NCBI RefSeq assembly: GCF_900114645.1 | Contig: NZ_FOTR01000005.1 | Coordinates: 1-64,000, forward strand | DNA length: 64,000 nt | Source of the DNA: Gracilibacillus orientalis | GTDB taxonomy: Bacteria; Bacillota; Bacilli; Bacillales; Amphibacillaceae | Reading direction: 5' to 3' | Shown: positions 26,350 to 36,043 of the stretch, piece by piece | How the letters are laid out: each line of letters begins with the position of its first letter | Numbering within the stretch: the first letter of the stretch is position 1 | Made by a program: the position numbers and the translations under genes | Notes under the pieces: model-generated | What the model was told of the DNA's origin: nothing | What the model saw: the letters and a program-made list of their open reading frames with translations, nothing else | Database searches by the model: none

Positions 26350-27228
26350 ATGGATTATCAAATTGGCATGCGCTTATCCCCGAATATGGGAGAGGAAGGT
26401 ATTGAATATGTTGCTAAGTGGGCAGCAAGCATTGGTTTAGATGTAATCGATGTTCCGGAATGGAATCAAGATATAAAACAAGTTCTAGATAGGTATGGGT
26501 TGAAAGTAGGATCGATTGATGGTCGAGGTGCAGTGGGTAACTCAAAACTATTAAGTTTAGATGCTGACAAAAGAAAACAAGCAGTAACCGAGTTAAAAGA
26601 ACAGATGTCAGAAGTTGCTGCCTTAGGTGGTAAGGTACTATTCATGTGCTTAATCCCAGAGGATAATAGTACTCCAAGGTCGACAAGTTTTGAATTATGG
26701 AAAGAAACGTTTTCTAAGATTATTAAGCATGCAGAACATGAAGATCTTTATATTGCATTAGAAGGTTATCCTGGTCCAGCCCCATACTATCCGACAATTG
26801 GTTGTACACCTGAGATGCTAAGAACGATGTTTCAAGCAATTCCTTCTACACATTTTGGATTGAATTTTGATCCATCTCACTTAGTGCGCTTAGGGATAGA
26901 TTATATGCGCGTATTAACAGAATTCGGTGATCATATTAATTATTGCCATGGTAAAGACACGGAAATATTACAGCAAGAATTATATGAATTCGGTATTTTG
27001 CCAACAACATTTGGAACGAATATTGATTTTTCTGAGGGATCTTGGCGATATACCATACCAGGTCATGGAGAAGTGGACTGGGGCAAAGTAGCGTTAGGTC
27101 TTGAAAAAGTAGGTTATCAAGGACCAGTGAGTATCGAGTTAGAAGATCATAGGTATTGGGGTTCCCTTGAATTAGAAAAACAAGGAATTATCAAAGCGAA
27201 GGAACATTTAGAGAGATATTTTAAATGA
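26350..27228 (+). CDS. sugar phosphate isomerase/epimerase-like TIM barrel
   Basis: An AP-endonuclease-2-type (xylose-isomerase-like) TIM barrel of 292 residues. Metal-ligand regions are visible as IALEGYPGPAPYYP (Glu), FGLNFDPSHLVRLG (Asp/His), NYCHGKDTEI (His) and SIELEDHRYW near the C terminus. Proteins of this fold beside Gfo/Idh/MocA dehydrogenases often isomerise keto-sugars or cleave 3-keto-glycosides; that role here is inference. AGGAGG precedes the ATG, and the gene end lies next to the dehydrogenase start. Confidence 0.85.
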   Translation: MDYQIGMRLSPNMGEEGIEYVAKWAASIGLDVIDVPEWNQDIKQVLDRYGLKVGSIDGRGAVGNSKLLSLDADKRKQAVTELKEQMSEVAALGGKVLFMCLIPEDNSTPRSTSFELWKETFSKIIKHAEHEDLYIALEGYPGPAPYYPTIGCTPEMLRTMFQAIPSTHFGLNFDPSHLVRLGIDYMRVLTEFGDHINYCHGKDTEILQQELYEFGILPTTFGTNIDFSEGSWRYTIPGHGEVDWGKVALGLEKVGYQGPVSIELEDHRYWGSLELEKQGIIKAKEHLERYFK

Positions 27229-27248
27229 GGAATAAAAGGAGCGTTATT

Positions 27249-28334
27249 ATGACTAGTAAAGTTAGCATTGGAATTATTGGAAGTGGTGGAATTGCAGCTG
27301 CTCATGCGCAAGCTTATTTAAGTTTTCCAGATGTTGAAATTATCGGTGTTTCAGATATAATACCAGGAAAAGCACAGAGCTTTATTGATCAGCAGGGTAT
27401 AGAAGGTGCAATAGCTTGTGATAGTGTAGAAGAATTATTAGCATTAGATATCGAAGCAGTAAGTGTTTGTACACCAAATGTTGCCCATCATTCTGCCTCA
27501 GTTGAAGCATTACAGGCAGGAAAACATGTATTGGTTGAAAAGCCGTTAGCTGTAACATTAGATCAAGGAATTGATATGGTAAAAACAGCAAAAAATAATG
27601 ACAAAATCTTAAGTGTAGGCTTCCAGCCAAGATACGACCCTAATATGAAAGCGGTAAAAGAATTAATCAATTCTGGTAAATTAGGTGATGTCTATTACAT
27701 GCAAGCTGGAGGCGGGCGTCGTAGAGGTATGCCTGGTGGGACGTTTATTAATAAAGAATTAGCTGGAGCAGGTGCGATGGCGGATATCGGCTGTTATTCA
27801 TTGGATCTAGTCTTGAATGCGTTAAATTATCCTAAGCCACTTACTGTATCTGCTTATACGTCTAGTTTATTTGGGACGAACCCAGCTTATCATCCTGAAG
27901 CAGACAAGTTTGACGTAGAAGATTTTGGTGTTGCGATGGTTCGATTAGAAGGTGGGAAAGTATTGAATTTTAAGATTTCCTGGGCAATGCATATGGATTC
28001 ATTAGGACCAACATTATTCCTTGGAACAGATGCTGGATTGAAATTGACTCCTGCAGGTAATGGTCCTTGGAGCGGTGTCTGGGATGGTGGCATAGGATCT
28101 ATTGAATTATTCCATGATCTAAATAACCATCATGTAGAGACATCCATTCCGGTACAGGAGCACTCCATTGATATTTTCAGAGAAAAAGTACGTGATTTCG
28201 TTACGGCAGTAAAAGAAGGTAAATCAGCACCTATTCCTGCTGAAGAAATCTTGATCAACCAAGCAATTATTGATGGTATCATACGATCATCAGAATTAGG
28301 AAGGGAAATGGAGATTAATATACCAGAAATATAA
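27249..28334 (+). CDS. Gfo/Idh/MocA-family oxidoreductase
   Basis: NAD(P)-dependent sugar or inositol dehydrogenase-type enzyme, 361 residues from ATG 27249; the open extension from 27225 contains the AAAGGAGCG ribosome binding site. The N-terminal Rossmann fold begins VSIGIIGSGGIAAAHAQAYL, VLVEKPLAVT carries the catalytic Lys of the EKP motif, and GAGAMADIGCYSLDLVLNAL provides the conserved Asp/Tyr region of the substrate domain. It is translationally close to the TIM-barrel gene and probably acts on the same imported sugar. Confidence 0.9.
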   Translation: MTSKVSIGIIGSGGIAAAHAQAYLSFPDVEIIGVSDIIPGKAQSFIDQQGIEGAIACDSVEELLALDIEAVSVCTPNVAHHSASVEALQAGKHVLVEKPLAVTLDQGIDMVKTAKNNDKILSVGFQPRYDPNMKAVKELINSGKLGDVYYMQAGGGRRRGMPGGTFINKELAGAGAMADIGCYSLDLVLNALNYPKPLTVSAYTSSLFGTNPAYHPEADKFDVEDFGVAMVRLEGGKVLNFKISWAMHMDSLGPTLFLGTDAGLKLTPAGNGPWSGVWDGGIGSIELFHDLNNHHVETSIPVQEHSIDIFREKVRDFVTAVKEGKSAPIPAEEILINQAIIDGIIRSSELGREMEINIPEI

Positions 28335-28386
28335 TCAACAGAGGTTGAGGCTAAAGCTTATTGTGAAGAGGTAAAGGAGCGATGTC

Positions 28387-29100
28387 ATGGAATTAGATGG
28401 CCTAGCAGGAAAAGTATATAAAGTTACCGATTGGTTAATGACGATAGTTGTTACTAATTTGCTATGGTTTATATTTAACATACCAATCGCTTATTTAACC
28501 TTTATGTTATTAGTAGTTGATGATATGAGAGAGATTATTGCATTCTCTTTATATATTTTGATATTAGTACCATTGCTGTTTTTTCCAGCAACAACAGCAA
28601 TGTTTGCGGTGATCAGACATAAAATAATGTTTTCGAAAAATGATGTGAGCATTTTTAAGCTTTTTATTAAGAATTGGAAAGTTAATTTTGTGAGAAGTAT
28701 GCTTGGAGGAAGCATTTTTGCGCTTCTTTGGGTTATTTTAGTGGTTGATTACTTCTTTTTTGTAAATCGTATAAATGAAAACTTTGTGTATTTGTTTATG
28801 TTGATTGGTTTTTTTCTAGTTGTCATGACGTTACATTTCTTTTCTGTGACTGTACATGTTCATACTAAGCTGCTCCAGGCCATAAAGAATGCAATGATAA
28901 TAAGTCTGATTAACCCACTGTTAACACTTATCATAGGCGTAGTAAGTCTAGCTGTTATCTATTGCAGTTTTCAAGTAACTACATTTCTGATTCCTTTTTT
29001 TGTGGGGTCGCTAATAGTGTATGTATCATTTTATGGTTTTTATCGCTTCTTCACAAAAATGATAGATACTACAATGCCAATAACATCTGAAAAAGGTTAA
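28387..29100 (+). CDS. DUF624 (YesL-type) membrane protein, system 1
   Basis: Membrane protein of 237 residues with about five helices. It has the DUF624 pattern (WLMTIVVTNLLWFIFNIPIA and then LLFFPATTAMFAVIRHKIM). YesL relatives are almost always encoded with sugar ABC transporters and YesMN-type regulators; function not established. ATG 28387 follows GTAAAGGAGCG. It is the last gene of the first sugar operon, before a strong terminator. Confidence 0.82.
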   Translation: MELDGLAGKVYKVTDWLMTIVVTNLLWFIFNIPIAYLTFMLLVVDDMREIIAFSLYILILVPLLFFPATTAMFAVIRHKIMFSKNDVSIFKLFIKNWKVNFVRSMLGGSIFALLWVILVVDYFFFVNRINENFVYLFMLIGFFLVVMTLHFFSVTVHVHTKLLQAIKNAMIISLINPLLTLIIGVVSLAVIYCSFQVTTFLIPFFVGSLIVYVSFYGFYRFFTKMIDTTMPITSEKG

Positions 29101-29123
29101 CTAGATAATCTAGTTAACCTTTT
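29091..29123 (+). terminator. terminator of sugar operon 1
   Basis: AAAGGTTAACTAGAT and ATCTAGTTAACCTTTT form a perfect stem with almost no loop, ending in T residues. It starts at the stop of the DUF624 gene. Confidence 0.88.
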
Positions 29124-29233
29124 ACTTATCTAAATGAATATTACAAAAGTGGAATAATTTATGAATCGTTGATTTTTTTGATATAATAGTATATTAATGG
29201 AGAAAAGTACATCGCTTACCTTGAGGTGAAGAA

Positions 29234-30352
29234 ATGAGAGCACTGTATGAGCAAGTGTATGAATCTTTAAAGCAAGATATTCTTTCATCGAAATATAAAA
29301 TAGGTGAAAGAATACCTTCTGAGAAAGAGATAACAGAATCTTTTTCAGTCAGTCGTATAACTAGCAAAAAGGCACTAGAGAAATTAGTTCAAGACGGCCT
29401 GGTATATCGGCAAAGAGGAAAAGGAACCTTTGTATTGAACACAAGTCAAACCTCGGTAAATATTGAAAAAAGTAATCGAACAAAGCCTGTATTCGGCTTG
29501 ATTGTTCCGATGTTTAGCGAAAGCTATGGTACGGGAATCATTGAAGCAATTGAGGAAGAGGCGAATGGTAAGTGTATGATTATGCTGAAGCGTTCGCTTG
29601 GTATACTAGAACGAGAAGAAAAAGCAATCAAGGAACTACTTGCATATGGAGTGGACGGCCTAATCATATTCCCAGCAAAATCAGAGCATTATAGCGCAGA
29701 AATTTTAAAAATGATTGTGAATAAGTTCCCTTTTGTATTAATTGACCGCAACTTTAAAGGTATTGCGGCTCCATCTGTATCAACAGATAATTTTAATGCC
29801 GCTAAAAATGGTATTAAATATTTATTTGATAGTGGTCATGAACAAATAGGTATTTTACTAGCAGAAGATTTTGAAATTACTGCAATTGAAGAGAGACTAA
29901 AAGGGATTGTCAGTGCATTCGCAGAAAATAAGGTAAGTGTCAATAAAGCGTACTGGTGTGACACCATCAAAAGAACTCCCGCTACGGAGAAAAAAGATAT
30001 CGAATGGATTAAACAACATTTAATCAATAATCCTAATTTAACGGCACTATTTGCTTTAGAATATAAAATTGCGACCTTAGCGAAGATAGCGGTGGAACAA
30101 CTTAATAAAAAAGTCCCGGAAGATATTTCGATCTTATCCTTTGATAGCCCAACAGTAACAACGATGGAGTGGCACTTTACCCACATAAAGCAGAATGAAG
30201 GAGAAATTGGCAGGCGGGCAATTCAAAAGTTATTACACATGCAAGAGACTGGATTAGACTCAGACAAAGAACAGATCAGAGCAACTTTACATGATGGAAA
30301 TTCTACCATGCCACTCGTTAAGGTAGTTGCGGAGAATCAATCTGAAACATGA
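29234..30352 (+). CDS. AraR-type GntR/LacI hybrid transcription regulator
   Basis: A 372-residue regulator with an N-terminal GntR winged helix (residues 1-70: YEQVYESLKQDILSSKYKIG, then GERIPSEKEITESFSVSRIT). A LacI-type sugar-binding domain follows (PVFGLIVPMFSESYGTGIIE, VDGLIIFPAKSE, DISILSFDSPTVTT). This is the architecture of B. subtilis AraR, which represses sugar-use genes until its sugar binds. It stands directly downstream of sugar operon 1, which it probably controls. GAGGTGAAGAA precedes the ATG. Confidence 0.88.
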   Translation: MRALYEQVYESLKQDILSSKYKIGERIPSEKEITESFSVSRITSKKALEKLVQDGLVYRQRGKGTFVLNTSQTSVNIEKSNRTKPVFGLIVPMFSESYGTGIIEAIEEEANGKCMIMLKRSLGILEREEKAIKELLAYGVDGLIIFPAKSEHYSAEILKMIVNKFPFVLIDRNFKGIAAPSVSTDNFNAAKNGIKYLFDSGHEQIGILLAEDFEITAIEERLKGIVSAFAENKVSVNKAYWCDTIKRTPATEKKDIEWIKQHLINNPNLTALFALEYKIATLAKIAVEQLNKKVPEDISILSFDSPTVTTMEWHFTHIKQNEGEIGRRAIQKLLHMQETGLDSDKEQIRATLHDGNSTMPLVKVVAENQSET

Positions 30353-32110
30353 TCAATCCTTTATCGGATGAACGATAGTAATAGAAGTTCCCCATCTTTC
30401 CTTACTACGAATGATAAATGTATAGCGACTATTAAAGATTAGCTCAAGTCGCTTATTGGTATTCGCTAATCCGATATGCTTTGTTGATAATGATTCGGAT
30501 TGAATTTCTCTTCTTAATGCATGCAGATTCTCCTTTGAAATGCCCTTTCCGCTATCAATCATCGTAACGTGGATCTTATCCTCTAAAACATGAATTTTTA
30601 TTTTAATAGTGAGTTCTTGATTCGATTGATGGTCTATCCCATGAGCCAAGCTATTTTCAATAATCGGTTGTAACATAAATTTTAGTACTTGTTTATCCAA
30701 AAGCTTTTCGTCGTAATCCCAAATGATTGAAAAAGGGTGATCCGAACGTATCTTAATAATGTCGATATAATTCTGGGTATGATGTATTTCCTCTGCTAAT
30801 GTCACAGTATGTTGCTTGATTCGTAAAGAAAAATGAAGAATATCTGTTAGTGTTTCTACCATTTTTGTCACTTTATTTGGTTGTCCTGTTAATGCCATAG
30901 CCCGCCAATAAATGATAGTTAGTGTATTAGACAGAAAGTGTGGATTAATTTGATTTTGAAGTGCTAACAATTCAGCTGATTGCAGCTGGTACTTGTTTTC
31001 TTTCAGTTCTTTTTCTAAATTGCTTTGGTTCACATAATTTTTTAAAATCCTTTGCACAATAAGTTGATATTCGTTGTCTTTAAAAGATAATTTCTTTGTC
31101 CACTCTTCATGTTGACTAGTGGTATTTAAGGTAGAGATGATTTTGTGAACGTGTTTTGCGTTTTTTTGTGATAAATAATAAATGGTTGCTGCTCCTAATA
31201 TCAATGATAATAGTACAAATAATAAGGTAAACCATCTTAATTGATTAGGGATATTATAGATAATATTGTCTTCAATTACCGAGATGTATCGAAGTTGATA
31301 TTCATCAGAGAATAGTTGATGAACAATATATGTGTTTCCATCTAACTTCATTGAATAGGATTCTTGTTGATTAGTTAAATCTAATTCAGATGGATTTATG
31401 CTATTACTCGTTGTGTTTTCATATAGTTTTTGGTGATTTTCGTCTAAGACGAATATATTTTGATCTTGATAATGATTTAATTCATTCATTAAATCTTTGA
31501 AATAGCTTTGGTATATATTTAATACAATTATCCCTTCCACATGTTGTGCGCTCGTTTTAAAAATATTTTTGTAAATCGATATAACTGGTTCAGGTGATTC
31601 AAATGAAAACTCAGAAATGCTCCGTGTTCTCATCCATAGTTCTTCCTTCTTAGATGACTTATCAAACTCTTCGAACCATTCCGTATCATGCATGGAGCTG
31701 ATAGAGGTAACACCAGCTCTAGATGTTAGTACACGATCTTTATCATTCATATAATAAACATATATCGAGTGAATATAAGGGGTTGCTATTGCTTTACGTC
31801 GTAATGTACCTTCTCCATATTCTAAGTTTCGTTTCTGTTGGAGTGTTAAAAACTCTGAATCTAGTATATTTTGAAGTGATAAAATTATTTCTGGATTCCA
31901 ATTATAATCTAAGTGTAACAAGTGCATGTCGTTTAGAACGAGACTTGTTTGTTGGTCTAATTGCTGTAGTAGATTCAGGTTATTAGTTGTAATGGATTCT
32001 TTCATATATTTGTCGGTAATAATAATAGCAAATGATCCGAGTATGAATACCGGTATTAATACAGGAAATAAAAAGAGAACAATGTTTTTGATTAATATTT
32101 TATTCATCAT
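30353..32110 (-). CDS. YesM-type sensor histidine kinase
   Basis: A 585-residue membrane kinase. There is an N-terminal helix, an extracellular sensor domain of about 240 residues and a second helix (LRWFTLLFVLLSLILGAATI). A HAMP-like linker, the His_kinase domain (LQNQINPHFLSNTL with the phosphorylated His) and the ATPase domain (QPIIENSLAHGID, MIDSGKGIS) complete it. It overlaps the response-regulator gene by 4 nt. The stop falls 1 nt from the convergent AraR-type gene. Such pairs sense oligosaccharides or binding-protein complexes and induce adjacent ABC importers, here probably the system at 33061-36889. Confidence 0.92.
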   Translation of the reverse strand: MMNKILIKNIVLFLFPVLIPVFILGSFAIIITDKYMKESITTNNLNLLQQLDQQTSLVLNDMHLLHLDYNWNPEIILSLQNILDSEFLTLQQKRNLEYGEGTLRRKAIATPYIHSIYVYYMNDKDRVLTSRAGVTSISSMHDTEWFEEFDKSSKKEELWMRTRSISEFSFESPEPVISIYKNIFKTSAQHVEGIIVLNIYQSYFKDLMNELNHYQDQNIFVLDENHQKLYENTTSNSINPSELDLTNQQESYSMKLDGNTYIVHQLFSDEYQLRYISVIEDNIIYNIPNQLRWFTLLFVLLSLILGAATIYYLSQKNAKHVHKIISTLNTTSQHEEWTKKLSFKDNEYQLIVQRILKNYVNQSNLEKELKENKYQLQSAELLALQNQINPHFLSNTLTIIYWRAMALTGQPNKVTKMVETLTDILHFSLRIKQHTVTLAEEIHHTQNYIDIIKIRSDHPFSIIWDYDEKLLDKQVLKFMLQPIIENSLAHGIDHQSNQELTIKIKIHVLEDKIHVTMIDSGKGISKENLHALRREIQSESLSTKHIGLANTNKRLELIFNSRYTFIIRSKERWGTSITIVHPIKD

Positions 32111-32853
32111 ATTTCAGTTTGATGGTTACTTGTTTGTCGGTATTCTCTCGGTGTTATGCCATAATATTTCTTAAACGTTCGGGTGAAATTTTTTGGGTTG
32201 CTATAGCCGACAAGTTTACTGATTTCATACGTCTTATAGTTAAAGTCATTCAGCATTTGTGACGCTTTTTCCATTCTGATTTCTGTTAAATAAGTGGAAA
32301 AATTAGTACCTGTCTTTTCCTTGAAGAAGGTACTTAAATAATTTGGTGACATTTTGCATAGATTAGCTAGATCTCCGAGTGATATGTTAGCATAGTGATC
32401 TTCTACATATTTCTTTATGGTATGAATAATATTATCCGAATAGCTACCAGTCCCTTTTGTCGAATGAACGGTTAAGCACGTATCTAATTTCTTCTTCAAC
32501 TGGGAGAATACCTCTTGCATTTCCTCATACTTACCTGGTTTAACAATATAGTCGACCACCCCAAATTTCATGGCTTCCTTCGCATATTGAAAATCACGAT
32601 AACCACTTAAGATAACGGTGTGAATCTGATTATGTTTTTGATGAATCTGTTTCGCAAGACCAAGTCCGTCTATGACAGGCATTCGGATATCTGTTAATAA
32701 AACATCAATGGGATTTTGGGATATATATTCAAGCGCTTTTTCACCATTTTCACAATCATGGGCGATTTCAAAACCTAGATGACTCCACGGAAAATAGTTT
32801 TTTAAGCCATAACGAATTTCTTTCTCATCATCTACTAGTAATATTTTGTACAC
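32107..32853 (-). CDS. YesN-type response regulator with AraC DNA-binding domain
   Basis: A 248-residue response regulator. The receiver domain (ILLVDDEKEIRYGLKNYF, with the phosphorylated Asp in DVLLTDIRMPVIDGL, and IVKPGKYEEM) is joined to a C-terminal AraC pair of helix-turn-helix motifs (ISLGDLANLCKMSPNYLSTF, KNFTRTFKKYYGITPREYR). It starts with GTG after AAAGGAGCG. It is transcribed away from the second sugar operon with the kinase gene and likely activates that operon. Confidence 0.92.
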   Translation of the reverse strand: MYKILLVDDEKEIRYGLKNYFPWSHLGFEIAHDCENGEKALEYISQNPIDVLLTDIRMPVIDGLGLAKQIHQKHNQIHTVILSGYRDFQYAKEAMKFGVVDYIVKPGKYEEMQEVFSQLKKKLDTCLTVHSTKGTGSYSDNIIHTIKKYVEDHYANISLGDLANLCKMSPNYLSTFFKEKTGTNFSTYLTEIRMEKASQMLNDFNYKTYEISKLVGYSNPKNFTRTFKKYYGITPREYRQTSNHQTEI

Positions 32854-32911
32854 TTTTTTCGCTCCTTTAAGTATCTTTTTCTACGATATCGTAAATAAAG
32901 ATTCCTTTTAA

Positions 32912-32925
32912 TGTAAACGCTTAAC
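32912..32925. promoter_or_regulatory. possible CcpA (cre) site in the divergent region
   Basis: TGTAAACGCTTAAC matches the cre consensus at the first twelve positions and deviates at the last two. It lies between the YesMN pair and sugar operon 2 and could repress both. Confidence 0.5.
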
Positions 32926-33060
32926 TTTTTAGTAAAAATATTAATTGTAACCCCTTTTTTATATGTAAAGTCATTATATACTTAACGTAACGATTTATTA
33001 TTCATTTATTTTAAAAGATAACAGAAAAAATAACAACCGTAGGAAGGGGGGGATTAGTGA

Positions 33061-33693
33061 ATGAGTATGGAAAAGTTGACGGATGTCGTGAGGGTTTTTT
33101 GTATTCAACTCTTACAGCTAGTGTATTTAAATATGTTATGGTTCCTCTTTACGATTTTCGGCATCATTCTATTGGGAATAATTCCTGCAACATTGGCAGT
33201 TTGTAAAGTGCAGCATCATCTATTAACAGAAAAACATATCCCATCGATTTGGAGACTATTTTGGGAGACGTATAGATCGCATTTCTTTAAGGTGAATCAA
33301 TTAGCAATTGTACTTGGGTCAATTGGTTTCATTATTTATTTTGATATACAGTTTTTTATGAATCAAGAAGGTCTTTGGAGTTATGGCGTTAGTGTATGTT
33401 TTTATATTATTTCTGTTTGGTTCATGATTACGTTGTTGTATATTTTTCCAACTTATTTACATTACCAACTAAGTCTTTTTGGTTATATTAAATATTCTTT
33501 TATTGTAGGTATGTTAAATCCTATTAAAACAATTGGTTTTACCATAGCGATTGTCGGTGTGATATATCTGTCATTAGCATTCCCACAGCTATTATTCTCA
33601 ATAGGAATAAGCTTAACTTTATTTATTGTCATGGTTATCGGGAATCATGCAATAGATACTATTAATGTATTGAAAGAGAGTTTCAGTAATTAA
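33061..33693 (+). CDS. DUF624 (YesL-type) membrane protein, system 2
   Basis: A 210-residue membrane protein with about five helices. It has the YesL pattern LNMLWFLFTIFGIILLGIIP and then ATLAVCKVQHHLL. It is more distant from the paralogue at 28387 than the two binding proteins are from standard families. GGAAGGGGGG lies upstream of the ATG. It opens operon 2, followed 35 nt later by the binding-protein gene. Role unknown, but the association with YesMN and sugar importers is well known. Confidence 0.8.
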   Translation: MSMEKLTDVVRVFCIQLLQLVYLNMLWFLFTIFGIILLGIIPATLAVCKVQHHLLTEKHIPSIWRLFWETYRSHFFKVNQLAIVLGSIGFIIYFDIQFFMNQEGLWSYGVSVCFYIISVWFMITLLYIFPTYLHYQLSLFGYIKYSFIVGMLNPIKTIGFTIAIVGVIYLSLAFPQLLFSIGISLTLFIVMVIGNHAIDTINVLKESFSN

Positions 33694-33728
33694 ACGATAA
33701 AAAATTTATGAAAAAGGGGAGAATTTAC

Positions 33729-35042
33729 ATGACAAAAAAATGGCATTATTTATTTTTTGCTTTGGTTATGACTGGTTTATTAGTCGCATGTAGTTCGAGT
33801 GATTCTGCGTCTGAAACAGATAGAGATAGTAGTAATAAAGTAGAATTACGAATGCTCTGGTGGGGTTCACAAGATAGACATGATCGCACGTTAGAAGTAA
33901 TTGATTTATACATGGAAGAAAATCCGAATGTAACGATTTCTGCAGAATTTACTGGTTGGGATGGTTATTGGGAGAAGATGGCAACACAAGCTGCTGGTGG
34001 CAACTTACCTGATATCGTCCAAATGGATTATAAATATTTAGCGGAATATGCTGGGAAAGGTTTGTTAGCAGATTTAAACCCATATCTAGAAAGTGATGCG
34101 CTCGATTTAAGTGATGTAGAAGATACGTATATTGATGGTGGAATCATCGATGATAAGTTATACGCAGTGAATATTGGTGCCAACGCACATGCGATTGTGG
34201 TAGATAATGCGATGTTTGAAGAAGCAGGCATAGATCCACTAGAGCCAGGTTATACGTGGGAAGAATTGAAAGAAAAGGCAAAAGCGCTTTCTGATAACTT
34301 AGGTGATAATGTGTATGGTGTCCATCCGGGTGCAGGCGTCATGGGATTTAAACATTATTTAAGACAACATGATCAATGGTTATATAGTGAAGATGGAACA
34401 GAACTTGGTTATGATGATGATCAATTATTAGTAGATTACTTACAGATTACCGTAGATATGTTGGAATCGGGAGCAGCTGCTCCACCTGATGTGTTTATGA
34501 CAGCCGGTACAAATGTGGAACAATTTCCGATTGTAAATGAAGAAACAGCGATCGTCATGGATATTCACAGTAATCAAATTACCGCCATTGAATCAGGAGC
34601 CGGAAGATCATTAGATTTAATGCTTCAGCCTAGTTTAGAAGGTGGCGAACTCGGTCATTATATTAAGCCTGGCCAATTCTTTTCTGTAGCGGAAAGTTCA
34701 GAACAACAAGAAGAAGCTGCAAAATTTATTAGTTTCTTTACTAATAGTATTGAAGCAAATGAAATATTAAATGCAGAACGAGGAGTACCAATCGCAGGAG
34801 CGGTTCGTGAACACTTAAAGGAAAATGCATCTGATGCAGGTAGAAAAATGTTTGAGTATGTAGAGTTAGCACAAGAGCACAGTCGTGAAATTGATCCACC
34901 AGATCCACAAGGTTCTACAGAAATTGAATCATTATTTGCAAATGAAGTGCAAGATCCGATTTATTATGGTGAAGTAACTCCAGAAGAAGCGGCTGAGAAT
35001 TTCAGAGCGAAAGCATCTGAAATATTAGCTACAGATCAATAG
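33729..35042 (+). CDS. sugar ABC transporter substrate-binding lipoprotein, system 2
   Basis: Binding protein of a second CUT1-type importer, 437 residues from ATG 33729 (AAGGGGAG ribosome binding site; the open extension to 33708 precedes it). The signal is LFFALVMTGLLVACSSS with lipidated Cys21. The mature part starts LRMLWWGSQDRHDRTLEVID and contains NLPDIVQMDYKYLAEYAGKG, a pattern common in binding proteins for pectic or xylan-derived oligosaccharides. It is only distantly similar to system 1. Confidence 0.9.
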   Translation: MTKKWHYLFFALVMTGLLVACSSSDSASETDRDSSNKVELRMLWWGSQDRHDRTLEVIDLYMEENPNVTISAEFTGWDGYWEKMATQAAGGNLPDIVQMDYKYLAEYAGKGLLADLNPYLESDALDLSDVEDTYIDGGIIDDKLYAVNIGANAHAIVVDNAMFEEAGIDPLEPGYTWEELKEKAKALSDNLGDNVYGVHPGAGVMGFKHYLRQHDQWLYSEDGTELGYDDDQLLVDYLQITVDMLESGAAAPPDVFMTAGTNVEQFPIVNEETAIVMDIHSNQITAIESGAGRSLDLMLQPSLEGGELGHYIKPGQFFSVAESSEQQEEAAKFISFFTNSIEANEILNAERGVPIAGAVREHLKENASDAGRKMFEYVELAQEHSREIDPPDPQGSTEIESLFANEVQDPIYYGEVTPEEAAENFRAKASEILATDQ

Positions 35043-35049
35043 TATAATA

Positions 35050-35078
35050 AGAAGTCATCCGATCATGAGATGACTTCT
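35050..35078 (+). terminator. attenuating hairpin between binding protein and permease, system 2
   Basis: AGAAGTCATC pairs exactly with GATGACTTCT across a 9-nt loop, in the same position as the hairpin in system 1. Confidence 0.7.
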
Positions 35079-35102
35079 ACCTTAATTGTTGGAGGTGTAT
35101 AC

Positions 35103-36041
35103 ATGCCAGAGCAGGCTAATGTAGCGAAATATAACAGTAACAGTGACAAGCTGCATAAACAATGGAAGGTCGATTTGATTGGGTTTGCGTTTATTTCACC
35201 ATGGTTAATTGGCTTTTTAGGCTTTATTATCGGTCCTATGCTTGCATCCTTGTATTTTTCATTTACTAATTATGATTTATTAACTGCACCTACGTGGATC
35301 GGATTAGATAACTACATAAATATGTTTACAAATGATAGTAGATTTTGGCAAGCGATAAAAGTAACATTTATCTTTGTCTTTGGTAGTGTTCCACTTAAAT
35401 TAGTTTTTGCCTTATTTGTGGCGATGTTATTTAATACAAAACGTCGTGGCGTTGGGTTATATCGAACATTGTATTATGTGCCCTCTATTCTTGGAGGAAG
35501 TGTAGCGATAGCAGTAGTGTGGAAGCAATTATTTGGAGGCGATGGTGCGATTAATGATATTTTATCATTGTTTGGGATTCCTTCGATTAGTTGGGTAACA
35601 AGCCCTGACTTTGCACTTTCTACACTGATCCTTTTGGTTGTTTGGCAATTCGGCTCACCAATGCTTATTTTTTTAGCTGGTTTGAAAGCGATACCGGCAG
35701 AATTGTATGAAGCGGCAGCTGTTGATGGAGCTAGTCCATTTCACCAATTTATCAAAATAACAATTCCGATGTTATCGCCAGTTATCTTCTTTAATTTAGT
35801 GATGCAGACAATCCAAGGATTTATGGCATTTACACAAAGTTTCTTGATTACGGAAGGTGGACCAATGGATCGGACATTATTCTATGCTGTTTATTTATAT
35901 GAGAAAGCTTTTGCCCATTTTGATATGGGGTATGCATCCGCATTAGCATGGATTTTATTATTAATTTGTGGCATCTTTACGGCATTTATCTTCCGTACAG
36001 CTAAAAGCTGGGTCTATTACGAATCGGAAGGAGGTAAATAA
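35103..36041 (+). CDS. sugar ABC transporter permease (MalF-type), system 2
   Basis: Channel subunit of 312 residues from ATG 35103, 6 nt after GGAGGT; the open extension from 35070 contains that ribosome binding site. The first helix is IGFAFISPWLIGFLGFIIGP and the EAA loop is LYEAAAVDGASPFHQFIKIT and then IPMLSPV. It is paired with the MalG-type gene 2 nt downstream. Import of an oligosaccharide is expected; no ATPase gene lies in the operon. Confidence 0.92.
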   Translation: MPEQANVAKYNSNSDKLHKQWKVDLIGFAFISPWLIGFLGFIIGPMLASLYFSFTNYDLLTAPTWIGLDNYINMFTNDSRFWQAIKVTFIFVFGSVPLKLVFALFVAMLFNTKRRGVGLYRTLYYVPSILGGSVAIAVVWKQLFGGDGAINDILSLFGIPSISWVTSPDFALSTLILLVVWQFGSPMLIFLAGLKAIPAELYEAAAVDGASPFHQFIKITIPMLSPVIFFNLVMQTIQGFMAFTQSFLITEGGPMDRTLFYAVYLYEKAFAHFDMGYASALAWILLLICGIFTAFIFRTAKSWVYYESEGGK

Positions 36042-36043
36042 GG